From Rutidosis leptorrhynchoides (Eukaryota; Streptophyta; Magnoliopsida; Asterales; Asteraceae), in the NCBI RefSeq assembly GCF_046630445.1, contig NC_092336.1, positions 509,425,501 through 509,489,500 of the forward strand: DNA of 64,000 nt, read 5' to 3'. A model generated the notes under the pieces. The model was not told the origin of the DNA. It was given only the letters and a program-made list of their open reading frames with translations, and did no database searches. The translations under genes and the position numbers were made by a program. Positions 9,247-22,641 of the stretch are shown here, in pieces; the first letter of the stretch is position 1, and every line of letters starts with the position of its first letter.

Positions 9247-12096
9247 TGTGACGCCCCGTACTAAATCATCATGTACGGACCATCAACAACAGGATCATTA
9301 CAAGGTTAAGTACTATATGCGTTTTCAAAACAGAGTTTACATTCATAAATAAAAGTGACGTCATAACATACGTCAATTGTTTTACAAATCAAAAGTATGC
9401 TTCGCTAAGTAGAAGCATTAAATAAGTGTACGTGACCATAATGGTCGTTACATAACATAAGTTCATAAGTAAAAAGTTTGAATGCAACATAAGTAGTCAT
9501 GCGATAACAACTCTAGGCAGCGGGTTCTACAGCACGACTAGTAAGATAGCGGAAGCGACTTCAAGCACCTGAGAAAATACATGCTTAAAAAGGTCAACAC
9601 AAAGGTTGGTGAGCTATAGTTTAAGTATAACAGTAATGTAAGTAGGCCACGAGATTTCAGTGCTACAACGAGCGTTTCAAAAGTATGTAAAAGTATATGC
9701 TAAACCGTGGGCACCCGGTAACTAACTTAACATTTAATGTACCCCCTTAAAGTGCACTTGGCAAGTGCGTATAACCTCGAAGTATTAAACACTCGTTAAA
9801 TGCTAGCGCTACTAGCCCGAGTGGGGATGTCAAACCCTATGGATCCATATCTAAGATTCGCGTTCACGGTTCAAAAACCAATGATTAAACGTTACCGAGC
9901 TAAAGGGAATGTTTCTGCCGTTATATAACCCACACATATATAAGTTTAAGTACTCGTGCCTAGTATGTAAAACATAAAATCCGCATGTATTCTCAGTTCC
10001 CAAAATAAGTTAAAGTAAAAAGGGAATGCTATAACTCACAATGATTAGTAGTAATGGTAAGGTAGTAGTCGGAAAGTGGTGTGCAAGTAACGGTCCAAAC
10101 GTCCTCAACCTAAGTCAAATAGCACTAAGTCAATAAGTCGTCTCAAAAGGTTTATAAGTACGTAATTAAGGTCATAAGTGTCATCATCAATCATCATTAA
10201 ACAAAAGGTAACAAGTAAGACTCGTTTATGAAAGTCGTTTAAAACAAAGGCTAACTTCGGTCAGTCACCACGGCCTCTACCCTTACTGAATTAAGGTGAG
10301 ACCAGTGGTCATGGCTCCGTCTATGAGTTCCTTAAGTGTGGTAAAATTTACAGAAGCAAACTCGTCTTTGTTTGACCGTGGCGACGGTCTAAGTGCGAGT
10401 AGGTCAGAAATTTCTGCACAACGTTAAAGGACATGGTAACGATCGGAGGGCCATAAATCCTAAACCGTAACTCGGATTAAGACGAGTCCTATATGAAAAG
10501 TTATCTACTCGAAAAGTTCTATCTAAAAATCAAGGTTAGAACAGCCCAGGTCTACTGGTCTGTTCCAGAAGCAGTAGGTCAGAAACTTTTGGACAGAACA
10601 GTGGGTTTTGGAGAGTTCCGGTTGTCTCGGTGCTTGATGTTCATCACGGTTCTCATCCTTGATGCGTATAGCTTCAAGTGTACAACTCGTTGATGTGTTA
10701 ACATCATTTTGACCAAGGTTTGTCCATCATAACTCAAGTGCAAGTGTTGTAAGTGTTTGATGAACCAAGGTTACATGTAAGTTTATGAACAAGTTCATGA
10801 ACACTAAGAAAGATCACAACCAAGTGTTGGATCCATGATACTTGCACCAAAGTGTAAGCTCTTGTTGGTTTCATGTCCTTGTTCAAATGTTTAGTAAGCA
10901 ACTTAACAATAAGAAATAAAGAAAATGAAAGATAAGCCTAAACCAACCATGAAGGTGGTATTCTAGTAACATACAACAAACAAGAACACAAGTAACAAAA
11001 ATTAAAGATTATAAACTTTAAATCTTTGAAATAAATAAAGTAGAAAGCTAATCTAAACAAGAAGATGATTCATAGTTGCTCTTACTTTTAAAGATTCAAC
11101 CAAGTTGATCTTTAAGTGAAGTAACTTCAAAGTTACTTCAAGAACTACAAGTAAAGAGTTTATACAACTATGAACTTCAATTCTTTGAAACAAAATATGT
11201 AGAACATAACTAGAGAGATTATGTTCTTGATGTTCTTGTTAAATACAAGATATACATGAAGAAATCAAACTAAAAAGTTTGCTTCTTGAAAGCTTGAAAG
11301 TAAGTAACAAGTAACTAGAAATCAACACTTGTAAACAAAGATTAAAACAACAAATCATGATGATGATCAAAGGGCTCAAGGCCCACGGTTTTGTTTAGAC
11401 AAAGAAGAAAGAAAAAAGTCTTTAACTTACTTGCAAGAACAAAGAACTTGAGAGAGAAAAGAAAGAGGGATAATTGCTAGTAATGTGTGTGTGTTTTTGA
11501 GAGAGTGTTGTATGTAAGTTGTGAATGAAAAATGGAAACCAAAACACCCCATATGGGCATCAAAATCTCGGCATTCAGCTGAATAGAGAGGGGGAGAGGT
11601 TAAGTTTAATGGTTATTAGCATGTAAAGTTCATAAAGGTGGATATAAGAGTTGATTTCATGGGGATTATAAGGCAACTAGATTCCTTAAGCAAGTAACTA
11701 GTTAGTTTATGTTTAAATGATACTTACAAGTATGCAAGAGTGGGCTTAATGTCCATTAAAAGAAGTAGGGTGGGCTTGTGAGTCTTATTCAAGAGTCCAT
11801 TACACTAATTAAAGCCCAAGTTGCAAATAATCCAAATAAGTCCAACTTAAGCCCAAGTAATTAACTAACCATCTTAGTTAATTAAAATGATTAATAAAAT
11901 TAATCATGAATGTAAATAATACCTTAAAATATTATTCGTGCAAGTTCCGGGTGTCACAAAGACGTTTCGGGCATTTAAAGTTCAAGTACGGGCAATTAAA
12001 GCAACATGTAAATGTAATAACATACATTCGTTTAATCAAGCGTATTAATAATAATAATTATTAATAAATAACGTTGGAAAAACCAGGGTCGTTACA
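9247..12096 (-). mobile_element. element 1, left (3') LTR
   Basis: On the plus strand it begins TGTGACGCCCCG and ends GTCGTTACA. The two termini are imperfect inverted repeats of each other (TGTGACG-CCC and GGG-TCGTTACA). Apparent small ORFs inside are not conserved coding sequences. Confidence 0.93.
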
Positions 12097-12131
12097 TTAC
12101 CCACCTGTTAAAGAAAATTTCGTCCCGAAAT
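12097..12131 (-). other. polypurine tract region of element 1
   Basis: On the minus strand, AACAGGTGGGTAA directly precedes the 3' LTR (TGTAACGACC), after the phrase GGGACGAAATTTTC. This GGACGAAATTT ... GGTGGG arrangement is typical of Tekay/Del elements and recurs in elements 2 and 3. Confidence 0.7.
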
Positions 12132-15100
12132 TTAAGCTGAAGTAGATGGAGGAGTCGGGAAAAGATGAGGATATTTCCGCATCATTTGATCCTCTCGTTC
12201 CCAAGTAAACTCAGGTCCTCGTTTGGCATTCCATCGTACTCGTACAATCGGAATCTTGTTGCGTTTCAAAGTTTTGATCTCACGATCCATAATCTCAACA
12301 GGTTCCTCCACAAAGTGGAGTTTGTCATCAATAGTAAGTTCTTCCAATGGTATGATGAGTTCGGGTGCAGCAAGACACTTCTTCAAGTTTGACACATGGA
12401 AGGTAGGATGAACTGAGCTCAATTGTGCTGGAAGATCAAGACGATAAGCAACGGGTCCAACACGTTCCAAAATTTCGAAAGGACCAATGTATCGTGGGTT
12501 CAACTTTCCACGTTTTCCAAAACGGATCACACCTTTCCAAGGTGCAACCTTCAACATTACACGATCACCAACATTAAATTCAAAGTCTTTCCGTTTAAGA
12601 TCGGCATAGCTCTTTTGGCGATCACGGGCAGTCTTAAGTCTAGCTTGGATCTGAGCAATCTTCTCCGTGGTTTCGTGAACTACCTCGGGTCCGGTGATTT
12701 GCTTTTCGCCTACTTCGGCCCAACAAATAGGAGATCGGCACTTACGACCATACAATGCTTCAAAAGGTGCAGCATTAATGCTTGAGTGATAACTGTTGTT
12801 GTACGAGAATTCGGCGAGTGGCAAATGCCTTTCCCAGGCCTTTCCAAAATCAATGACACATGCACGCAGCATGTCCTCCAAGGTCTGAATCGTTCGTTCA
12901 CTTTGCCCGTCAGTCTGAGGATGATAAGCAGTACTCATGTCAAGACGAGTTCCCATGGCTTCTTGCAAAGAACGCCAAAATCTGGAAGCAAAACGGGGAT
13001 CGCGATCGGAGATGATTGATAAAGGTACACCATGACGAGATACAACCTCTTTGATGTACAGCTGAGCAAGTCTTTCCATTGTATCAGTTTCCTTCATTGC
13101 TAGGAAGTGTGCAGATTTGGTGAGGCGGTCAACAATAACCCAAATAGTATCGCATCCGCCCACCGTCTTCGGCAGCTTAGTAATGAAATCCATTGTGATC
13201 CTTTCCCACTTCCATTGTGGGATTTCCGGCTGTTGAAGTAACCCAGAAGGTCTCTGATGTTCGGCTTTGACCTTCGAGCAAGTCAAACACTTACCAACAT
13301 AAGTCGCAACGTCCTTCTTAAGATTCGGCCACCAATACTGTTCTTTAAGGTCGTGGTACATCTTACCTGCACCGGGGTGAATCGAATATCTCGATTTGTG
13401 TGCTTCATCAAGTATCAGGCTTCGCAGATCTCCATAGTAAGGTACCCAAATTCTTCCGGCATAACATCGGAGTCCAGACTCTCTAACCTCGAATCGAGAG
13501 ACAAGTATGTTCAAATGCTCGTGAGATATGTTCTCCTCCTTGAGAGCCTTAACTTGGGCTACTCTGATCTGGCTGTTGAGGTTCGAATGGATGGTGATGT
13601 TCAGAGCCCTAACACGGAGAGGTGCCGTCCTCTCCTTTCGGCTTAAAGCGTCAGCTACAACATTGGCCTTGCCAGGGTGATAACGGAGTTCACAATCGTA
13701 GTCGTTGAGCGTCTCGATCCATCGACGCTGTCTCATATTCAATTGCTTCTGATCGAAGATGTGCTGGAGACTCTTGTGATCGGTGAAGATAGTGCTCTTA
13801 GTTCTATACAAATAATGTCTCCACAATTTGAGTGCAAAGACAACGGCTCCAAGTTCAAGATCATGTGTAGTGTAGTTCCGCTCGTGAATCTTCAATTGGC
13901 GGGAGGCATAGGCAATAACCTTTGATCGTTGCATCAGTACACAACCAAAACCACTCTTCGATGCATCGCAATAAACAACAAAGTCGTCACTGCCTTCAGG
14001 AAGTGATAGGATAGGTGCGGAGGTTAACTTCTTCTTCAAAGTTTGGAATGCTGATTCGTGTGTGGGTTCCCAAATGAACTTCTTGCCCTTGTGAGTCAGT
14101 GCGGTCAAAGGACGTGCAATCAGAGAAAATCCTTCGATAAACCTTCGATAATAACCGGCGAGACCTAGAAATTGGCGAATATGCGTTGGAGTAGTGGGGG
14201 TCTCCCACTTGCTGATGGCTTCAATCTTGGCGGGATCAACTTTGATACCCTGGTCGCTCACAACATGACCCAAAAACTGTACTTCCTTCAACCAAAATTC
14301 GCACTTGGAGAATTTGGCATAAAGTTGCTCTTGTCTTAAGAGTTCAAGCACTAGCCGAAGGTGTTGCTCATGTTCTTCTTCGCTCTTAGAGTAGATGAGG
14401 ATATCATCTATGAAGACGATAACAAACTTATCCAAGTAAGGCTTGCAGACACGATTCATGAGATCCATGAACACGGCAGGGGCATTTGTCAAACCGAATG
14501 GCATCACGAGGAACTCATAATGACCATAACGGGTCCTGAATGCAGTTTTCATCACGTCACTTTCCTTCACCCTCAGCTGGTGATATCCGGATCGCAAATC
14601 GATCTTTGAATAAACGCTCGATCCTTGTAGTTGATCAAAAAGATCGTCAATTCGTGGAAGAGGATATCGATTCTTGATAGTCAATTTGTTGAGTTCACGG
14701 TAGTCGATACACATACGGAAGGATCCATCCTTCTTCTTCACAAACAACACAGGTGCGCCCCAAGGCGAGAAGCTTGGTTGGATAAACCCTCGATCTAATA
14801 GCTCTTGTAGTTGACTCTGTAATTCTTGCATCTCGGAAGGTGCGAGTCTATAAGGTGCGCGAGCTACAGGTGCAGCTCCTGGCACTAAGTCAATCTGAAA
14901 CTCTACTGCTCTCTGCGGCGGTAATCCAGGCAATTCCTCTGGGAAGACATCAGAAAATTCGTTCACAATTCGAACGTCGTTCACGTTCTTCATCTCAGTT
15001 TCTACCGCTTTCACATGTGCTAGGACAGCAAAGCGTCCCTTCTTCATAATCTTTTGCGCTTTCACGCAACTAATGAGGTTCAACTTCGAGGTACATCTCT

Positions 15101-16598
15101 CTCCATAGATAACCAGTGGTTCGCCATCTCCTTGTGGTATGCGAAGTGCTTTATCTCCACAGATAACATCGGCCTTTATCTTGCTCAACCAATCCATACC
15201 GACGATCACGTCAAAACTTCCCAGTTTGATAGGTATCAAATCAATTTCGAAATCTGCACCAGCTATGTTGATAATAGCTCCGCGACTAATATGGTCAACC
15301 TTTTCAAGTTTTCCATTGGCGACCTCGACAAGCATACTTTCCTTCAAAGGAACTAACGACCAATCTAACTTATCACAAAAATGTCTACACACATAGCTCC
15401 TATCGGCACCAGTATCAAATAGGACAGAAGCTAAAAGATTGTTGATCTTGAATATACCTGTCACCAAGTCGGGGTTGTCGCGAGCGTCCCTTGCATTAAC
15501 ATTGAAGGCTCTAGCACGTGGTGGTCCGCCATCCTTACGCTTGTTAGGACACTCGTTTCTGAAATGGCCCGTCTTTCCACATTCATAACACTTCTTAGGC
15601 CCATTGTTGTTGTGGTTTGGCTTCACATTCAAAGTGGTAACCTTGCAATCCTTGCCAACATGTCCAGATCGTTGGCACTTCTCACAGATAACATTGCAAT
15701 ACCCAGTGTGGTGCTTGTAGCACCTATTGCATTGTGGTAAGGTTCCTTTGTAGTTCGGATTGGTGCGGTTGTTGTTGTTGGGGTTGGTGTTGTGCATGTT
15801 GTTGTTTTGCCTGAACCCTTCATGTCGTTTTGCCGGGTTTTGATCATAGTTCCTACCCCTGTTGTTGTTGTGGTTGTTGTCCCATTTCCTCTTTTCACCA
15901 CTAACAGTTTCAAACTTAGCCTTCTCCGGCTCGTCCAGGATGATTTGATTCAAGAGAGTATGCGCCATGCGCATTGCTTCGGGAACACTTGGTGGTTTGG
16001 ATGAGGTAACATTACCCTTGATGGACTTAGGAAGTCCCGAGAAGTATTTCTCCAAACGCTTAAATTCGGGGGTGACCATGGTTGGACACATAAGAGCCAA
16101 TTCCAAAAACCTACGGTTGTAGCTGTTAAGGTCGTTCCCTACGGTTTTCAATTGCATAAATTCGATTTCCATCTTTTGAATCTCGGTTCTCGGACAGTAT
16201 TCCTCGATCATAGCACATTTAAATTCTTCCCAAGGCGTAGCATACGCTTCATCAATTCCTTTCGCTTGGGCCATGGTATTCCACCATGTGAGCGCGCCAT
16301 CAGACAGCGTGCAAGATGCAAATTTCGTTTTGTTAGCCTCAGAACAATTGCTAACCCTGAATACCGATTCCAACTTTTCGAACCATCTGGTGAGACCGAC
16401 GGGTCCCTCAGTGCCACTGAAGTAGTGTGGCTTGCAGTTTTGGAATTCCTTGTAAGTACACCCATCTCGGACGACAGGTGGATTGACAGGTGGTGGTGGT
16501 GGAACTTGGGGTTGTCTGTCAGCTAGTGCAGCAGCGACTCGCTCGTTAATCATTTCCTCAATTTGTGCCGCGGTAGGGATAGATCTCCCGTTGGCCAT
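12132..16598 (-). CDS. intact Gag-Pol polyprotein of element 1 (Ty3, chromovirus type)
   Basis: A 1488-residue uninterrupted ORF. Gag covers about residues 45-225, then an Asn-rich basic linker and CCHC knuckles [14 protein letters not shown] (about 305) and [14 protein letters not shown] (about 337). Protease has [11 protein letters not shown] (about 393). Reverse transcriptase spans about 590-780 with FIDD near 730. RNase H carries VYCDAS (about 874). Integrase follows, with an N-terminal HHCC zinc region ending CLTC (about 1104) and a DDE core including TMDF, ISDRD and the [10 protein letters not shown] segment (about 1136-1240). The C-terminus has RYIGPF and a chromodomain-like tail ([10 protein letters not shown] ... 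GPEFTWERE, about 1430-1478). Such polyproteins assemble virus-like particles, copy the RNA and integrate it; the chromodomain commonly directs integration to particular chromatin. All key motifs look intact, which agrees with the near-identical LTRs. The ATG before [11 protein letters not shown] is the natural start. Confidence 0.95.
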   Translation of the reverse strand: MANGRSIPTAAQIEEMINERVAAALADRQPQVPPPPPVNPPVVRDGCTYKEFQNCKPHYFSGTEGPVGLTRWFEKLESVFRVSNCSEANKTKFASCTLSDGALTWWNTMAQAKGIDEAYATPWEEFKCAMIEEYCPRTEIQKMEIEFMQLKTVGNDLNSYNRRFLELALMCPTMVTPEFKRLEKYFSGLPKSIKGNVTSSKPPSVPEAMRMAHTLLNQIILDEPEKAKFETVSGEKRKWDNNHNNNRGRNYDQNPAKRHEGFRQNNNMHNTNPNNNNRTNPNYKGTLPQCNRCYKHHTGYCNVICEKCQRSGHVGKDCKVTTLNVKPNHNNNGPKKCYECGKTGHFRNECPNKRKDGGPPRARAFNVNARDARDNPDLVTGIFKINNLLASVLFDTGADRSYVCRHFCDKLDWSLVPLKESMLVEVANGKLEKVDHISRGAIINIAGADFEIDLIPIKLGSFDVIVGMDWLSKIKADVICGDKALRIPQGDGEPLVIYGERCTSKLNLISCVKAQKIMKKGRFAVLAHVKAVETEMKNVNDVRIVNEFSDVFPEELPGLPPQRAVEFQIDLVPGAAPVARAPYRLAPSEMQELQSQLQELLDRGFIQPSFSPWGAPVLFVKKKDGSFRMCIDYRELNKLTIKNRYPLPRIDDLFDQLQGSSVYSKIDLRSGYHQLRVKESDVMKTAFRTRYGHYEFLVMPFGLTNAPAVFMDLMNRVCKPYLDKFVIVFIDDILIYSKSEEEHEQHLRLVLELLRQEQLYAKFSKCEFWLKEVQFLGHVVSDQGIKVDPAKIEAISKWETPTTPTHIRQFLGLAGYYRRFIEGFSLIARPLTALTHKGKKFIWEPTHESAFQTLKKKLTSAPILSLPEGSDDFVVYCDASKSGFGCVLMQRSKVIAYASRQLKIHERNYTTHDLELGAVVFALKLWRHYLYRTKSTIFTDHKSLQHIFDQKQLNMRQRRWIETLNDYDCELRYHPGKANVVADALSRKERTAPLRVRALNITIHSNLNSQIRVAQVKALKEENISHEHLNILVSRFEVRESGLRCYAGRIWVPYYGDLRSLILDEAHKSRYSIHPGAGKMYHDLKEQYWWPNLKKDVATYVGKCLTCSKVKAEHQRPSGLLQQPEIPQWKWERITMDFITKLPKTVGGCDTIWVIVDRLTKSAHFLAMKETDTMERLAQLYIKEVVSRHGVPLSIISDRDPRFASRFWRSLQEAMGTRLDMSTAYHPQTDGQSERTIQTLEDMLRACVIDFGKAWERHLPLAEFSYNNSYHSSINAAPFEALYGRKCRSPICWAEVGEKQITGPEVVHETTEKIAQIQARLKTARDRQKSYADLKRKDFEFNVGDRVMLKVAPWKGVIRFGKRGKLNPRYIGPFEILERVGPVAYRLDLPAQLSSVHPTFHVSNLKKCLAAPELIIPLEELTIDDKLHFVEEPVEIMDREIKTLKRNKIPIVRVRWNAKRGPEFTWEREDQMMRKYPHLFPTPPSTSA

Positions 16599-16895
16599 GA
16601 TGTTCTATACAGACATTTTGACTCAAGTCAAAATCCATTATGCAAATAATAATAATATAGTATATAACAACCAACATGAAAGCAGCACAACACATGTTGA
16701 TTAAGTAATGCAAGCATACATAAGTACCACAAAACCATGATATGATAATGTAAATAGAACACTTGCGCACAAAGTAACAACACAAATTCCATTCATTACA
16801 GATAATAAGTTCATACATTACAATAAGTTCGTACATTACATAAGTGAAATATGAAATTACAAAAGAGATTACAATACAGAATCTAGTACAAAGTC
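16599..16895 (-). other. non-coding spacer between extra ORF and gag in element 1
   Basis: AT-rich DNA, about 300 bp. I see no gene, hairpin or clear internal polypurine copy here, unlike the matching intervals of elements 2 and 3. Confidence 0.5.
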
Positions 16896-17726
16896 CTACG
16901 GCGATGGTGGGTACAAGATGTCCAAAACATGAGTCATCTGCTCCTCGAGCTCAGTAACTCGAGTCTGGAGAATCTCAATCTCCCGCCTCATTTCCTCATT
17001 AGAGGAAGATGGTGGGGCAGGTGGTGCTGGCGGTGCAGGTGGAGCCGGTGGTGCTGAAGTGGATGGTCCGGCTCTGGGTGGAGACGGTAATATCAGTGGG
17101 TCGGCGGGGTACGGCACCAGCCGTTTACGAGCAGTGATCCTACGACGCCGACCATAAGCGTCAGTGATAGTACGACCAGGAATTATGCCAGCGAAGCGAT
17201 ACCGCTTCTTCGGCGGGGTAGAAGGTGCCTGAATCGGTCGGTCAGCGGGATCCTCCTCATCACTGGAGTCGTCAGATGAGGTGTCGTCTGAAGAAGCATC
17301 GGTAGAAGAACCGTCGTCTGAATCATGCGGTGGTGGCGCGGGTGGCTCAACATATCCGAAAGCGGCCAACATCTGTCGGTGTCGGCCTGGCGTGATCACG
17401 GCTAAGCGGCCGTCGGCAGTGCGTCAGCAAGGTGTGCGCCAGTGATTACGGAAGGGTCCTTCCCCGAACTCCGCGGGGATCTCCATGCCACCAATGCGAG
17501 CCAGTTGCCTCAGGGGTCTGGAAGAAGACGCCGGGATATGCACACTAGAGCTAGCTCCAGAACTAGAGGCGCCGGGGTCGCCAGTGGGTGTCGGGGCCGG
17601 AATGTCAGCAGCAGCAGCAGCAGCAGCAACAGGTGCAGCAGTGGGAGGAACAACGGGGCCTGAGCCGCTCGGGATGTCAGTAGGTGGAACGTCCGACATC
17701 TGAACAAGGAAAAATAAATTTTCCAT
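16896..17726 (-). pseudogene. extra upstream ORF of element 1, one in-frame TGA
   Basis: Two open stretches (17726-17424 and 17399-16896) lie in the same frame, separated by a TGA at 17424-17426 followed by CGC. The first part is Pro/Ala/Ser-rich with an Ala run and ends in a short conserved-looking segment (LARIGGMEIPAEFG). The second has an acidic Asp/Ser run, a basic patch (YGRRRRITARKR), repeated APP units and a C-terminal heptad-like coiled coil (EEMRREIEILQTRVTELEEQ). The likely start is the Met of MSDVPPTD rather than the upstream Met. It lies between primer site and gag. The function is unknown; the coiled coil suggests self-assembly or a partner. Because the element is otherwise nearly unmutated, stop readthrough is possible. 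Confidence 0.6.
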
Positions 17727-18022
17727 GTCAGTATGTCATAAAGCAAGCAAATAATAGGCCAACAGTTTAATTCATGTATAACAATAAGTAGCATGGCAAT
17801 ATCAGTAATCGTACGAAACTAGCATGCAATCGAAAGCAAGTAATAGCATGCAGTAGTGAAATCACGTAGTAGCATACGGCATATAGCAGTAACAGTAAGC
17901 AGCAGCATGTAGTAAGTTCAGCGGAAACAAGTAAACTAACAAGTTGTAGATTAGCCCTATTAGTGAATCCTACTCGGGTCGGTCTTAGTCTCACTAATGC
18001 ATCCTAATTCCCTACAACCAAT

Positions 18023-18034
18023 GCTCTGATACCA
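18023..18034 (-). other. primer binding site of element 1 (initiator Met tRNA)
   Basis: On the minus strand this is TGGTATCAGAGC, the standard plant initiator-Met primer complement, two nucleotides after the 5' LTR. Confidence 0.93.
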
Positions 18035-18036
18035 AA

Positions 18037-20886
18037 TGTGACGCCCCGTACTAAATCATCATGTACGGACCATCAACAACAGGATCATTACAAGGTTAAG
18101 TACTATATGCGTTTTCAAAACAGAGTTTACATTCATAAATAAAAGTGACGTCATAACATACGTCAATTGTTTTACAAATCAAAAGTATGCTTCGCTAAGT
18201 AGAAGCATTAAATAAGTGTACGTGACCATAATGGTCGTTACATAACATAAGTTCATAAGTAAAAAGTTTGAATGCAACATAAGTAGTCATGCGATAACAA
18301 CTCTAGGCAGCGGGTTCTACAGCACGACTAGTAAGATAGCGGAAGCGACTTCAAGCACCTGAGAAAATACATGCTTAAAAAGGTCAACACAAAGGTTGGT
18401 GAGCTATAGTTTAAGTATAACAGTAATGTAAGTAGGCCACGAGATTTCAGTGCTACAACGAGCGTTTCAAAAGTATGTAAAAGTATATGCTAAACCGTGG
18501 GCACCCGGTAACTAACTTAACGTTTAATGTACCCCCTTAAAGTGCACTTGGCAAGTGCGTATAACCTCGAAGTATTAAACACTCGTTAAATGCTAGCGCT
18601 ACTAGCCCGAGTGGGGATGTCAAACCCTATGGATCCATATCTAAGATTCGCGTTCACGGTTCAAAAACCAATGATTAAACGTTACCGAGCTAAAGGGAAT
18701 GTTTCTGCCGTTATATAACCCACACATATATAAGTTTAAGTACTCGTGCCTAGTATGTAAAACATAAAATCCGCATGTATTCTCAGTTCCCAAAATAAGT
18801 TAAAGTAAAAAGGGAATGCTATAACTCACAATGATTAGTAGTAATGGTAAGGTAGTAGTCGGAAAGTGGTGTGCAAGTAACGGTCCAAACGTCCTCAACC
18901 TAAGTCAAATAGCACTAAGTCAATAAGTCGTCTCAAAAGGTTTATAAGTACGTAATTAAGGTCATAAGTGTCATCATCAATCATCATTAAACAAAAGGTA
19001 ACAAGTAAGACTCGTTTATGAAAGTCGTTTAAAACAAAGGCTAACTTCGGTCAGTCACCACGGCCTCTACCCTTACTGAATTAAGGTGAGACCAGTGGTC
19101 ATGGCTCCGTCTATGAGTTCCTTAAGTGTGGTAAAATTTACAGAAGCAAACTCGTCTTTGTTTGACCGTGGCGACGGTCTAAGTGCGAGTAGGTCAGAAA
19201 TTTCTGCACAACGTTAAAGGACATGGTAACGATCGGAGGGCCATAAATCCTAAACCGTAACTCGGATTAAGACGAGTCCTATATGAAAAGTTATCTACTC
19301 GAAAATTTCTATCTAAAAATCAAGGTTAGAACAGCCCAGGTCTACTGGTCTGTTCCAGAAGCAGTAGGTCAGAAACTTTTGGACAGAACAGTGGGTTTTG
19401 GAGAGTTCCGGTTGTCTCGGTGCTTGATGTTCATCACGGTTCTCATCCTTGATGCGTATAGCTTCAAGTGTACAACTCGTTGATGTGTTAACATCATTTT
19501 GACCAAGGTTTGTCCATCATAACTCAAGTGCAAGTGTTGTAAGTGTTTGATGAACCAAGGTTACATGTAAGTTTATGAACAAGTTCATGAACACTAAGAA
19601 AGATCACAACCAAGTGTTGGATCCATGATACTTGCACCAAAGTGTAAGCTCTTGTTGGTTTCATGTCCTTGTTCAAATGTTTAGTAAGCAACTTAACAAT
19701 AAGAAATAAAGAAAATGAAAGATAAGCCTAAACCAACCATGAAGGTGGTATTCTAGTAACATACAACAAACAAGAACACAAGTAACAAAAATTAAAGATT
19801 ATAAACTTTAAATCTTTGAAATAAATAAAGTAGAAAGCTAATCTAAACAAGAAGATGATTCATAGTTGCTCTTACTTTTAAAGATTCAACCAAGTTGATC
19901 TTTAAGTGAAGTAACTTCAAAGTTACTTCAAGAACTACAAGTAAAGAGTTTATACAACTATGAACTTCAATTCTTTGAAACAAAATATGTAGAACATAAC
20001 TAGAGAGATTATGTTCTTGATGTTCTTGTTAAATACAAGATATACATGAAGAAATCAAACTAAAAAGTTTGCTTCTTGAAAGCTTGAAAGTAAGTAACAA
20101 GTAACTAGAAATCAACACTTGTAAACAAAGATTAAAACAACAAATCATGATGATGATCAAAGGGCTCAAGGCCCACGGTTTTGTTTAGACAAAGAAGAAA
20201 GAAAAAAGTCTTTAACTTACTTGCAAGAACAAAGAACTTGAGAGAGAAAAGAAAGAGGGATAATTGCTAGTAATGTGTGTGTGTTTTTGAGAGAGTGTTG
20301 TATGTAAGTTGTGAATGAAAAATGGAAACCAAAACACCCCATATGGGCATCAAAATCTCGGCATTCAGCTGAATAGAGAGGGGGAGAGGTTAAGTTTAAT
20401 GGTTATTAGCATGTAAAGTTCATAAAGGTGGATATAAGAGTTGATTTCATGGGGATTATAAGGCAACTAGATTCCTTAAGCAAGTAACTAGTTAGTTTAT
20501 GTTTAAATGATACTTACAAGTATGCAAGAGTGGGCTTAATGTCCATTAAAAGAAGTAGGGTGGGCTTGTGAGTCTTATTCAAGAGTCCATTACACTAATT
20601 AAAGCCCAAGTTGCAAATAATCCAAATAAGTCCAACTTAAGCCCAAGTAATTAACTAACCATCTTAGTTAATTAAAATGATTAATAAAATTAATCATGAA
20701 TGTAAATAATACCTTAAAATATTATTCGTGCAAGTTCCGGGTGTCACAAAGACGTTTCGGGCATTTAAAGTTCAAGTACGGGCAATTAAAGCAACATGTA
20801 AATGTAATAACATACATTCGTTTAATCAAGCGTATTAATAATAATAATTATTAATAAATAACGTTGGAAAAACCAGGGTCGTTACA
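18037..20886 (-). mobile_element. element 1, right (5') LTR
   Basis: 2850 bp, the same length as the left LTR with a constant offset of 8790. On the minus strand, leader-like sequence of R type (CACACACATTACTAG followed by CTCTCTCAAG) lies near 20225-20285, so transcription probably starts around 20290-20330. No GC-rich word pair is obvious in this family. Confidence 0.93.
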
Positions 20887-20891
20887 ACTGT

Positions 20892-22641
20892 GTTATCTTC
20901 ATTAACCTTTTCAACTACCGATTCTGATTCCTTTTCTTGCTCAGGTTGTAGTGCCTGTGTAGTAGGAGTAGAGTCATCAGAAATTACAGGCATTTCAGGT
21001 GGTTTAAGTGTAATACCACTTCTCGTGGTAATGACTTTAGCTGTTTCATTCCGGGGTTAGCATTTGTATCGCTAGGTAGACTTCTCGATTTTTTTCACCT
21101 ATCAACCTTGCTAGGTTGCTTACTTCTTGTTCCAGATTTTGGATTGAAGCTTGTTGATTTCTAAATGCTTGAGCATTTTGTTCATTAATTTGTTTATGAG
21201 ATGTGAAAAATTGAGTTTGAGATTCAACTAGCTTTGACATCATATCTTCTAAATTTGGCTTTTTATCATCGGTTTGTGGTGGTTTATTTTGAAAAATAGG
21301 TCTTTGCTGATTGTAAGTATTGTTAGATACTTGTTGATTGCTAGGACCTTATTGGTTGTTGTATGAAACATTTCGGTTACAATTCTGATTGTATTTTGGT
21401 CTTGGCGGTTGATAATTATTTTGATAATTATTTCCAGGCCTTTGGTTCATGTATGAAACATTCTCTCGTTGTTCCATTGTTTGTTCAATACTGAGACAAT
21501 CTTTTGTTAAATGTGGTCCTCCACATTGCTCACAACTAATTCGTATTGCGTGAATATCTTTAGTCATCTTTTCCATTCGTCTCTCGAAAGCATCTAACTT
21601 TGCGGAAATGGAATCAAAGTCATGGTTAGAATCGGCTCTAGCCACTTTAGATGATCTAACGATGTCTTTTTCTTGATGCCACTCATGTGAGTGGGAAGCA
21701 GTGTTATCAATAATTTTGTAAGCTTCAGTTGCGGTTTACTTCATAATGGAACCACCAGCTGCTATGTCGATGTCCTTGCGTGTAGTAATATTGCATCCTT
21801 GATAGAATATTTGTACTATTTGATAAGCGTCTAAACCATGTTGAGGACATCCTCTCAACAACTTTTCGAATCTTGTCCATGCCTCATATAGAGTTTCATT
21901 TGGCTTTTGCATGAACGTAACAATTTCTCCTTGAAGTCTCACAGCTTTAGATGCCGGAAAGAATTGTTTAAGAAAATTTTCAACTAAGACATCCCATGTA
22001 TCAATCGCCCCTTCAGGTAACGATTCTAACCAATCTTTGGCTTCTCCCTTTAAAATTCAGGGAAATAACATGAAATAGATTTGTTCATCCTCAACTTCTC
22101 TTATTTTGAATAGAGTACATATCCTATTAAAGGTACGAAGATGTTCGTTTGGATCTTCCTTCGGCGCACCACTAAATTGGCATTGATTTGTTACCATGTG
22201 TAGGATTTGTCCTTTGATTTCATAATCTGACGCATTAATATCTAGTTGAGTAATTGCGTGACCTTGGCCAGTACGTTTAGCCCTCATTCGGTCTTCCATA
22301 CTTAGAGGTTCCAGATTTTCCATGATTGAATTTGTTAAATCTGAATCACTAGAGGATTCTAATTTAATGGTTTCTTCCTCGACAATCTCTGGATGAGTGA
22401 TTTGTGTTTTAGGAGGAATGATTAGTGGTTCAGGATCTTTGAATTGTCCTTGAATATCCTCCGGGTTCTCAATTGTGAGGTTGGGTTCAAAAAATGGATT
22501 ATCGGAAATTTGAATTGGAGTACTTGGTCGACTAGATGACGATTCTAAAGAAAAATTAACGGCGACAATATTGGCTAGATGTCTTGATCGAGTTACAGGT
22601 GGTGAACGTATGAAAGGTGGTGAACGTTTTGCTCGGTGCAT
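20892..22641 (-). pseudogene. Athila B gag, decayed
   Basis: The minus-strand frame starting at 22641 (MHRAKRSPP) carries an Athila-like gag. It has a disordered N-terminus, a conserved core (LDINASDYEIKGQILHM ... EDPNEHLRTFNRIC) and a variant zinc knuckle CEQCGGPHLTKDC (near 21530, CX2CX3HX4C), followed by Asn/Gln-rich linkers. In-frame stops lie at 22057-22059, 21736-21738 and 21349-21351. Around 21040-21080 the reading frame shifts twice. Coding resumes toward the protease on the other side of element 1 (9246-8897). It is non-functional and older than element 1. Confidence 0.8.

Larger units (their letters stand above)
9247..20886 (-). mobile_element. complete, very young Tekay/Del-like Ty3 retrotransposon (element 1)
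   Basis: It is 11,640 bp, flanked by a perfect 5-bp TSD ACTGT (9242-9246 and 20887-20891). The LTRs are 9247-12096 and 18037-20886, both exactly 2850 bp; the only differences I noticed are at 9732/18522 and 10516/19306. Minus-strand order: 5' LTR (right), initiator-Met primer site, extra ORF with one stop, gag-pol of 1488 codons, purine tract, 3' LTR. The chromodomain-like C-terminus and primer type place it with chromoviruses of the Tekay/Del kind. It looks autonomous for gag-pol and was inserted very recently. Confidence 0.92.

Noticed and set aside
10493..10693. 66-codon ORF repeated at 19283-19483
   Set aside because: Located in the two LTRs of element 1; no support as a protein.
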